Assembly: GCA_944472135.2 (NCBI GenBank)
Contig: CALYDD020000425.1
Coordinates: forward strand, 1 to 64,000
Direction: 5' to 3'
From: Trichobilharzia regenti
Taxonomy: Eukaryota > Platyhelminthes > Trematoda > Strigeidida > Schistosomatidae
DNA: 64,000 nt
Of this stretch, positions 55,583 to 64,000 are shown piece after piece. The stretch's first letter is position 1. Each line of letters opens with the position of its first letter. The notes beneath the pieces were generated by a model, which was not told where the DNA came from, did no database searches, and saw nothing but the letters and a program-made list of their open reading frames with translations. The translations under genes and the position numbers were made by a program.

Positions 55583-56222
55583 ATTTCGATAGAGAAAGGG
55601 AGACCAGATTTGCAGTATAAAATGATTTCATCATCCTATTGCATAGGTTCCCCTCATCAGCGGCTGCACACACCACTGCCTGAAATTACAATGGTTATAA
55701 ATAATAACATTTCATACTTCAATGTTTGAAAGGTAATAGAGAAAACATTACAAGATGAACGCATCTGGAACATAAGTATTACAATTGTCTTCAGTTTAAG
55801 TTACCATCAATTTACATACTATCAAAATATGAAGAAAAGGGAGGGGGTGTGAGAAGATAGAAAACAGAAAAATCTGATATACAGTGTTGGCTTGTACGTC
55901 AACACAGCAACTCAAGAAGGTCAAAGTTCATCAATTTAAAAACTTGCTTAATGAGTTTAGCCCACTAGTGTGTATGACTAATCAGTGTAATGAAAGTCAT
56001 ACGGTTACGAAGGGAGTGAGATATTGTAATATTTATATTCCGTTCATCTTGTTCCGTCCATCTCATAATGTTTTCTCTATTAACTTTCAAACATTGAAGT
56101 ATGAAATGTTATTATTTATAACCACTGTAATTTCAGGTAGTTTGCAGGTGATAAAGGGAACCTATGAAATAGCATGATATCATTTTATACTGCGAATCCG
56201 GTCTTTCTTTCTCTATCGAAAT
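55583..56222. mobile_element. Fold-back (MITE-like) element
   Basis: Two inverted arms of about 180 bp (55583-55760 and 56040-56222) share TTTCGATAGAGAAAG, GCAGTATAAAATGAT and TTATAAATAATAACATTTCA. The 280-bp middle has no coding sequence. No clear target duplication. Confidence 0.75.
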
Positions 56223-56262
56223 TTATCAAGGGAACCAAATGTATGCAACTTCTCATATTTAT

Positions 56263-57415
56263 TATTATTATTGTTCCCTTGGGTTCCTAGTGGAATATAC
56301 GGCTTTAACTACACGTCTCCACTTGCTCCTGTCTTCTGCTGTACTTTTCACCTGCATCCATGTTAGTCAATACTCTTTCAACTCTTCTTCACACACACGA
56401 TCTCCTCCATGTCACCCTTGCACTGACGTCCCACTCGCCGCGTGCTTCCCTTTCGGCCTGGTTCCACTCGAGAAATGGCTTGATGAGCACGATGTCACCA
56501 CCCAGCGGCCTCCTCAGCGAGTGTCCATCTCCATCCATCTCCACTTTCTCCTGCATATTTGTTGGTTGGCGATTGGTTCTTGTTTTGTTTTTTGTTCCTT
56601 CCCATAGTTTCTTGTTGTTGATTCTTTCCGGCCCGGCCGGCCATCTGATCTTCAGTATAGATCCAGCGAAGACAGTTGTTGTTGATGAAGGTGTGCAACA
56701 GGCTGTTGGAAATATTCTTCGTGACCCGCCCGCCAAGTTTCTGATCTGTATAGAAGAGCTGACTGACTTGACGTTTGTATTGAAAATCCGAGTGAATTTT
56801 GTTGTTGATGCTGGCTGAGTGACGAAGATTTCCAGATTGGTTCCAGGTTGATGAATGTGTGTGTTTCTCGCCCTTCTCCCCGATTCTCGATTTGACATCC
56901 CGTCCGTTCCGATATCCTGTAGTTGAGATAATGCTCCCTAGATAAGTGAGTGAATGAAGTGAGCTCTTTCAAATCCCTCCCGTTGATGGTGATGGTAGTT
57001 GGCACTAGATGTTTCTGTTGTTGTTAGTTGGTTAGTTATTTTCATAACCTTCGTCTTGTCTATGTTTACCTGGAGTCCTGTCTTCATTGGCTGCTTCTTC
57101 GACCAGTTTGTCGGTCAGTTTTTGCTTGTAAGTCTTCAATTTTGTTTGTGTGACATGAAACATAAATCGTCCACGCGCGAAATCCAGGTCTTCTATGTTC
57201 TTCATGTCGGTCCGGGATATTCCTGTCTTCTCGTTTCCCACTCACTGTCTGACGCATAATCCAGTCAGTCGACCACAATTAGGAATATCACAGATGATAA
57301 TATGCACCCTTGTCTGACTCCTGTGTTTACTCCAAACGCCTCGCTGAGTCTTCCGTTGTGGATCATTTGATATGTGGCGTTTTCACACAGCTGTTAAATG
57401 AAGGTTGATGAACCT
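56263..57415 (-). mobile_element. RTE-A (SR2-like), 5'-truncated
   Basis: Very similar to 48556-49590: MPTTITINGRDLKELTSF, STSQSALLYRSETWRAGH and WIYTEDQMAG, with the same broken FADD box (DLDFARG). It ends in the 3' UTR and an (AAT)n tail at 56263. Sharing the same lesion suggests a common defective source or duplication of the locus. Confidence 0.85.
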
Positions 57416-57419
57416 CGTC

Positions 57420-57545
57420 TAGATTACTAGCTCGCCAGTTTTCTAGCAGGTCCCAAGCCTGGATAAAGAGGGAGGGTTGAGACGTGGTGCTAGCAACTCC
57501 AACATCAAAACTTAACCAAATCGCTACAGAAACTTCAATGCATAT
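57420..57545 (+). mobile_element. Inverted RTE-A 5' UTR piece
   Basis: CTAGCAGGTCCCAAGCCTGG, AAAGAGGGAGGGTTGAGACG and CTAGCAACTCCAACATC match the reverse complement of 51670-51830. Opposite in strand to the RTE-A fragment it touches. Confidence 0.75.
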
Positions 57546-57689
57546 ATTTAATTATCATAATTTTAATTGCTGAACTGCTATCATCTGGGTCCAATCATCA
57601 ATAAATACAGAGTTCACTGATTTCCAAATTCACATCTACTCATTTAGAAAATAACAATATCTACTGGTTCTACCCTAATATAAGTGTGA

Positions 57690-58620
57690 GAAAATGACTA
57701 ATCAAGGTCGTATTTCACCTACCGTGTATGAAACACTGAAAAGCTGTAGGTCCGGTGATTCCCAGTCGTACGGCTTACCAAAGATCCACAAAAAATGGCT
57801 TACCGCTTGCACCAGTCGTCAATATTTCTCGCCCACCTAAACACTCCTGGCGAAACTAGAGAACGGTCCACTTAAAGAATGCCTACATGTTGATGATACA
57901 TTTATAGTTGTTGAGAAATAAAGTGAGGCTAAGGACATATTGGATAAATTCATTAAAGCACATCCTAGCATAAGTTTCAATAAGGAAGAAGAAGAAGATG
58001 GCTCTATCTCCTTTTTGGACGCCCAAATGACTAAACGAACAGATGGAACAATATGTAGACGTTTGTATATAAAACCTACTTCCACTGGACAATATACTCA
58101 CTTCCCGAACTTCGTACTTCTACAATACAAACGTAATCTGGTTAGATGAGACACTGAACGAAGAACTCGGAAATGTTCGCGATCTACTAAGTAGAAACAG
58201 ATATCCAACCAAATTCGTTAACAAACACATGAGCTCAAAAAGTAAAATGTCGAAGGTGCCAACTGTTCCCAAAAAGTCAGTCTTCCTAAGGCTACAATTC
58301 ACGGATGATGTCAATAGTGAGACCTTATCACAACGTCTGATAGGAGCCTTCAAACGGATTTGAAAACGTATACTCACTCACTAACCAACAAGTACTTAGT
58401 TCAGGAAATAAAGACAAACTGCCCTGTTTCGTCTCTTCTATGTGTATTTGCCAATTTGGAACTAGTTACATAGGGCGTACGATCAGAAAGGTTCATCGTC
58501 TTCCCATCTTGGTTTCGCAAAGGTTCAAATAAAGCTATACTCATCTCGTCGATTCTGGACAACAAATCGACTGTAACAAAGCTTTTAAAGTTATTTACCG
58601 TATATCACACAACCTCTCGC
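57690..58620 (+). mobile_element. Penelope-like RT and GIY-YIG fragment
   Basis: YGLPKIHKKW, HVDDTFIVVE (Y-to-H before DD), SFNKEEEEDGSISFLDAQMT, IKPTSTGQYTHFPNF, then NRYPTKFVNKHM and a GTSYIGRTIRKVHRLP nuclease start. Frameshifts throughout. It is a different subfamily from the element at 43440. Confidence 0.85.
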
Positions 58621-59970
58621 CGCATGGTCTACGAGTGCGACTTTCACATACAGCAGAGGCAATCGGAATTCACTTGAACAAGCCAATTGTGTGTTTGTGT
58701 TCGGAAGAAATTTGTACAGCCCCCTCCTTTGCTATGGTCAATTACATATTATGTATTAAGTTTATTAAGAACAATCCCCCCTCCCCTAGTAACTATCTTT
58801 TGACTTTGTTAAAATTTTACAATTCTAGCTAGTTCTATTAACTTGTTTGTATCTTACGTGATTCTTCTGAGTCATCCTATTCTTCTAAGTCATCAGTGCT
58901 CATCGCCAACATATAAGAATCACCTTATCTTGAATTCCGTGATTAATTTTCACCCCACCTTAAAAAACTTAGATATCTTGTTACTAACATCTATTTGTTT
59001 ATTTACTAATTTGTTTTGATGACCTTTAACCTCTCGATTTCGGCCACACCACCTATACCTAAAACTGATTAACCAAATCACTTGATTGGTAAAAACAATT
59101 TGATATAAAAAAACCACATATTAATTAGTTTAGACCGAACTGATATAATTTTTTTCCTCAAAATACAGACTTCACAGCCAATGTTAACTGACCTTTTTAA
59201 TTAGGTATTTCCATTTGAATCTGTTTGAAATTGAAATACTTTCAAACAACAACAGCAGCACAACATAGAATGTAAGTTAAGTATGGGAATAAACTTTCCA
59301 CACCAATCTGAATGTAATAATAATTCAAAAGAGAATATAAAACAAGCAATAAAGGTTAATAAAGCAGGATGATTTAATGATGGATTCATCGAATTTCAGT
59401 AGATCTCGTCAGCTGCTCAGTACTCTATATACCCGGATATAGATACTTTTGAAATTAAATTGGGAGATATAAGACTGATAAGTAAACACACTACATTGAA
59501 TTAGTCATACAGAAAGACACGTGTGAATGTTTTCCAGGTCATTTTCAAATAGATAAGGGGAGAGAGAGTATGAGAGATTAGAATTACGATAAAATGCATT
59601 ATGATTCAATTACATCACTTAGATAAACAATTAGACATTAGAGAATATAACAAGAATTGCAAACAGAGTAATATCAATAGTAATAGTTATAATAACAATA
59701 ATAATAATAGTGTTGAAGTGAGTTAAGATAATCTTACGGATAAAGCATAGATTTAAATGAATCAAGAATAATAATAGTGAGGTAGAATAATAAGTAAAAC
59801 GTATAACCATCGTAGATTCAGAGTGACAACCATCTCCTTTTGTACACAGAGACCTGGTTTCTAAACTTGAATTGCACAAGCTTCTGCAATTGCAAGCATC
59901 TTCTTGTTTCTTTGTCTGCTGACAATAACAGTGAATCACTTGACCGCGTCGATATCATATCCATAGTCTA
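58620..59970. other. No gene seen
   Basis: A/T-rich, with (AAT)-type runs at 59695-59712. Short open frames show no family features. Confidence 0.5.
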
Positions 59971-59974
59971 CAAG

Positions 59975-60265
59975 ATGCTTTGTTACAAGACAAACTAGCT
60001 CGCAGACCATTAAGACACTGAGACCCAACCAAATCCAATGACCAACCCATCAATTCTAACTTCGGCCAATTCATGACATAGCGCGATCACTTCACAATGT
60101 CTTCTTCAATGAGTTACTGCCTCATCTTCAACCTGCTGTAACCTACTGGTCATGGCTTCCTACTAGAACCCTAGGTTGACTCCCTGATTAAGGCCAGTCG
60201 CTAGTGGGCATCAGATCAATTTTCAATCCTCTGTTCAATCAAACAGATTCTTTACAAAACCAATA
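59975..60265 (-). mobile_element. Family C tRNA-related repeat, 5' and central part
   Basis: The minus strand retains the 200-bp region before the tRNA part and GGTCTGCGAGCTAGTTTGTC. The hammerhead-like part is absent. Confidence 0.6.
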
Positions 60266-60269
60266 TTTG

Positions 60270-60955
60270 AACAGTCATTTTTTCTGAACAAAATATTTGG
60301 AGCGAACAATTGTGGTTTCAATAAATTCTTCTTCAGGCTCTACAATTATAAATCCATTAATTTAAGCATACAATAGCCAGCCAGTAAAGGCAAATTACAG
60401 GTTTCGAGAGTGAGTATAGTCAGACTGTGTGAGACAATATGATTACTACAGAAAATAAACCAACGAATGGGGTGGACTAGACATAGGCTCGAAGTTGGAA
60501 ATAACGACAATAGTAATGAATGTAAAATATTAACGATGATATGGTGTAAACTTAAAAGTACTATTGATGAATGATTTTCAGATAATAATAAGAAGAATGA
60601 ATTCAATCAAGTGGAATGAACAAGAATTTGTAAATACGACAACAAGTTAAAAAAGCACTACTTGAACCCAAAGTAATAAAATCATAAGAAAGGTTATGAA
60701 ATCACAAGAGTCATAAATGAACATTTGTCAATGAAACAGAGGAATAGAAGAAGAAAATAAAAGAAAACTGTGAAAGGAATTTATAGTGTTAATGTTTATG
60801 GAGGATTTTATGGCTTTATTGTAGGCCAAGGTAAACATAGAGGTTGAACATACTTCTTCTGTAAGCAATGTTTTGTTTCATTTTGAACTTTATTTAAAGT
60901 TTACAATTGTTTGGAGATGCCAAAACCAGCTGCAATATATTGAAAACAAATACAC
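60270..60955. other. No gene seen
   Basis: A/T-rich; unassigned. Confidence 0.5.
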
Positions 60956-60960
60956 TCAGG

Positions 60961-61203
60961 ATCATCGGTGGCACAGAGGTAGAATGCTCGCCAACCACGC
61001 CTTATTTGGTCCAGCGTTCGATCTCCGACCACCGACGCACTCCTTTACCTCTCTAAGTCAGTAATAAGACTCGTAAAGAGGTAAGGTTGGACATGAGGCT
61101 AGCAACTTCAACCCATAAAAATAAACATCACTGTTAGCGAAACTTCAAGCCTCTAGCTTGAGGCCACCCTATGTTCCACTAGGAAAGTGAAGGAATTATA
61201 TAT
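60961..61203 (+). mobile_element. tRNA-derived SINE, family A
   Basis: A box TGGCACAGAGG, a B-box-like GCGTTCGATCTCC, then GTAAAGAGGTAAGGTTGGAC, GAAACTTCAAGCC, and CCCTATGTTCCACTAGGAAA with a short TA tail. Confidence 0.82.
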
Positions 61204-61691
61204 ATATTTGTACGGCGTATTTGTAATTCAAAACTGTATAACATGTCACATAACCCCAAGTTTGTCTGTATTCAGCGTTTCTACTCTTATTTTGAGTCAA
61301 ATGATGAAATTATTGTCAATGAAGATGGATCATGCATCTGGCAGTTGGGATTAGGTGTCATGGTACCAATAACCCTACAAGAAGACTTAAGGAAACCGAA
61401 ATCTGCAAAATACACATGAAGCTGCATGTTGTATTGGATCGTTTTCTTTAGATATCAGCTAAGGATCAAACTATTCCCTTGAAAGATATAAAATAACTTC
61501 GTTTCCCTTTCCCTAACTACTTGAAACGACCATACGATTAATGAATTATGTTAACTAGGAATCAATAGTGTTTTTTTTCATACGGAGTAATGAAATAAGC
61601 AGGTTAACAAAGTGTATTCCCTTTCAGTTACATCATCATCTGAGTATGGAACTTTAATCACATTTCGAATTCTTTTTTATCGCGAACAGAA

Positions 61692-61910
61692 TCACTGGAA
61701 ACTAGAGTTTTCAATCCAGTGCTTCTCTGAGGTCATTTGATTGGCTACAAAATCTCCAGTTGAATGCAAGAGTAGTTTTGCATTGAGACTAGGTGTTAAT
61801 TTACGGAGATGATCATCATCAAGCCGAAGGACAGCTTGACAGCCTGAGTATCTCAGGATGCAATTTTTAAACAAACTGAAAATTACATCCACCCACCTCT
61901 GTTTATCCAT
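61692..61910 (-). CDS. Unrecognised open frame, possible exon
   Basis: 72 codons: FSLFKNCILRYSGCQAVLRL, DDDHLRKLTPSLNAKLLLHS, TGDFVANQM. It does not match the repeat families here and has more complex composition than its surroundings. An acceptor-like ATTTTCAG lies just before FSLFKN. The pattern F-K-N-C ... L ... G-D-F-V faintly recalls the start of a cyclic-nucleotide-binding domain, but the match is weak and I do not assign it. It could be chance. Confidence 0.25.
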   Translation of the reverse strand: MDKQRWVDVIFSLFKNCILRYSGCQAVLRLDDDHLRKLTPSLNAKLLLHSTGDFVANQMTSEKHWIENSSFQ

Positions 61911-62199
61911 GAAGTTTACTACTTCCCCAATAAAGATTTCCTATTTTACGAATATCCTCATCAATATTATAATTCACTGCATACACAAGTTGAATTAGCC
62001 AACCAGATTATAAACAAAAACACCATGGGAATTCGCCTCTAGACCTGTAAAATTTTTAAAAATCTTGTCGAAAACAAATGATATCGCATCTGATCTAAAA
62101 ATATATTGAAAAACTTCCTTCATGCATAACGCTTAAAACTGGTATATTTCGTTCTCTTAAAGTGAGAAATATCCTAACTGTAAGCTAATCTTAACTGAC

Positions 62200-63155
62200 A
62201 CGATGATTCAAAAAATTAGGAGAGATTACAGTAATACAACTTCATGAATTTATAGTGTCCACTGAAGACCGGCCAAGGTAGTAGTATTAGTAGTGGCTAG
62301 CTGGACTTGCTTCTTTTGCACACTAAAAACTGGTTGTTCCACGCGAATCGCGACAGCCTCTGTTGTTTGGAACATGCGGTACCTGGATGGTTTAGGTAAT
62401 TCGTTTGGTAAGTGGTAGATGACGGAGGAAGATTCTTCAAGGCTGGTTGGTTTTGTGGATGGTTGGAACTAGGTGGTCTAATATCTAACTGTTGATAGCT
62501 TTTGCTACACCTTTACTTAGGTATATTGGGAGATGTTCTCGACTGAGCACGAGAAATCACGTTCCTAGAGCAACGTCCAATATAACTCGCTCCACAAGCG
62601 TTGTTGAATTGGTAGATACAATTTGAAGTGGCTAGTCCAGGTACTTCATCTTTTAGTCGAGGAATCGCCATCGGTCGTATAGAAAACATGATTTGTAGTG
62701 TACCAGTATTAAAAGTTCTTTGAAGTGATTTTCTTAATTTCTTCGTAATTATTTCACTTGGTGTATCCCCTTGAATTGCAGTCGTATGTATAAATGCTTC
62801 TTGTTTACAGATAGTGAGTAGTCTTTTTCCGCTTTCCTTGTCATGTGTTTCTCCTTGAATTTGTCGGGATAGCTATTTTCGATCAAAGTATCATATACAA
62901 TGCTTACTTCATCTTCAGTTACTTCTTCTGAGCATATAGCTCTAACTCTGTGGCTGAGGGTCTTAACTAAATTTCTTCCGTACTTTAGAGGAAAGAAGCT
63001 GTGAGATTGTGTATATTGTCCTGTCCATGTGCTTTTCCTAAGCTAATTTCTCTTTATACTTCCATCTGACTTTCTTGTAAAGAGGACATCTAGGAAGGCA
63101 ATTCTATTTTGGGATTCCTCTTCACACGTGAATTTCATAGCCGAATGCGCTTCAT
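62200..63155 (-). mobile_element. Penelope-like element fragment
   Basis: Minus strand: MKFTCEEESQNRIAFLDVLF, TRKSDGSIKR, TWTGQYTQSHSFFPLKYGRN, YPDKFKEKHMTRK, then MAIPRLKDEVPG and IYQFNNACGASYIGRCSRNV (GIY-YIG). Contains frameshifts. Confidence 0.85.
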
Positions 63156-63160
63156 TGAAT

Positions 63161-63187
63161 TATGAACAACATTGATGGTGTTGTTCA
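63161..63187. repeat. Short perfect hairpin
   Basis: ATGAACAACA and TGTTGTTCAT, ten bases each, around a 7-base loop, next to the end of the Penelope fragment. Confidence 0.8.
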
Positions 63188-63449
63188 TAACACTAATTCA
63201 TTCATTCATTCACTACAATGTATGTATGACAGTAGAAACTTATGAATAGCAGGTTATCGAAAAGAGTATTCTTTGTTCAGTATCCATTCTTGAAAATTTT
63301 AACGGGCAATTTTAATCAGTTAAATAATTATTAGTTTATACAATTTAAATTCTAGTTGATAGACTATCGAGCAAGCCAATAATTGCACACACTCACTTTA
63401 TATTTATAGGCAGACAGACATTATAACGATCAGGTAACACCTGAGATTA

Positions 63450-63740
63450 TTAAGTGTTTTGAGTGTGCAGGAATTTGATTGGTTCCAGATTTCTGATCAC
63501 GAGTTGACATCAATTAGAGAGATCGAGAGGCATTGAAACCCCCAGGAGGGAGTACTGCTCAGCTAGCTGGCTATTTTCCTGTGTGCTAGTTTAGAAGAAT
63601 TTTGTTTTCATGGGTGGTCATTGAGTTGGGTCCCACTGGCTGATGAGTGGTGCATGAGTTCGTCGTGTAACCGAAAGGTTATGGCTTCAACTCGGTGTAG
63701 TGGGTGCGTACTGCAGATGAGTCTCAAACTAGTAGGAGGA
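63450..63740 (+). mobile_element. Family C tRNA-related repeat, rearranged
   Basis: A 3'-end piece with GATTTCTGATCACGAGTTGA in one orientation precedes a plus-strand tRNA-like part (TGTAACCGAAAGGTTATGGC) and GTGCGTACTGCAGATGAGTC. A diverged copy. Confidence 0.6.
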
Positions 63741-63744
63741 AGGT

Positions 63745-64000
63745 CTTTACTAAATTTCTTTTTTACTGGAAAGGAATGAAGCTGTGAAAATCTGTATATA
63801 TTGTCCTGTTCATGTGCTTTTCCTAAGCAAATTTCTCTTTATACTACCACCTGGTTTTCTTGTAAAGAGGACATGTTGGAAGGCGATTCTGTTTTGGAAT
63901 TCCTCTTCGTATGTGAATTCCATAGTAGAATGTATTTCACTTAATTCAGTAATTATTGGACTCCTATCCGAATCATTATCACAAATAATGAAGGTATCAT
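63745..64000 (-). mobile_element. Penelope-like RT fragment, cut by window end
   Basis: The minus strand starts DDTFIICDNDSDRSPIITEL and continues MEFTYEEEFQNRIAFQHVLF. It overlaps in content with 62810-63150, so it is a second copy and not its continuation. Confidence 0.8.

Noticed and set aside
55640..56200. A second large palindrome like the one at 14292
   Set aside because: Arms are only about 180 bp, about 10% different, with a 280-bp middle; treated as a fold-back element.
1..64000. CRISPR arrays, bacterial operons, prophage or plasmid functions
   Set aside because: No spaced short direct repeats and no bacterial gene layout; introns, (AAT)n-tailed LINEs, Penelope elements and histone stem-loops are eukaryotic.

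Overview
The window looks like nuclear DNA of a digenean trematode, almost certainly a schistosome-type blood fluke. Most of it is remnants of RTE (SR2-like), CR1/jockey-group and Penelope-like retroelements plus tRNA-derived short repeats, some with hammerhead-like cores. Host coding sequence is scarce and intron-split: one patatin/iPLA2-type phospholipase exon, the last exon of a NIM1-type kinase, and two broken histone H2B 3' ends. Species is not decidable by eye.

Layout. 1-4382 and 5969-10350 are two direct copies of one unit (offset exactly 5968, about 0.2% different), separated by a Penelope scrap, the phospholipase exon and a SINE. Copy 2 runs into a CR1-like retroelement and then the 3' end of an H2B gene. 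At about 14292 everything turns round: 6815-14282 and 14302-21769 are mirror images, a palindrome with arms of about 7.47 kb and a 19-base centre made of H2B codons. The unit is thus present three times, the third inverted. Its SNPs are a mosaic of copies 1 and 2, which argues against a plain long-read fold-back artefact.

21770-38650 is a repeat graveyard: tRNA-headed SINEs (called A, B, C and D here), RTE fragments of two families (RTE-A = SR2-like; RTE-B = a second RTE type), Penelope scraps and hammerhead-like remnants. RTE-B sits inside RTE-A with a clear target duplication. 38669-39469 is the kinase last exon, followed by its long 3' UTR. 41247-64000 is again retroelements: a decayed Penelope element with a SINE inside, two CR1-like copies (one split by a solo LTR with target duplication), the most complete RTE-A copy (48556-51835), a 640-bp fold-back element, and more Penelope pieces at the right edge.

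How the parts relate. The host genes do not form an operon or pathway. The main story is structural: an LTR edge marks the end of the direct duplication, a dead CR1 copy was carried into the palindrome with its lesions, and the CR1 copies point inward so that read-through would make an H2B antisense-sense hairpin RNA. SINE-A seems assembled from a tRNA head plus 5' and 3' pieces of the RTE-A element, suggesting RTE machinery moves it. Boundaries of decayed repeats are good to a few tens of bases unless a target duplication is cited.
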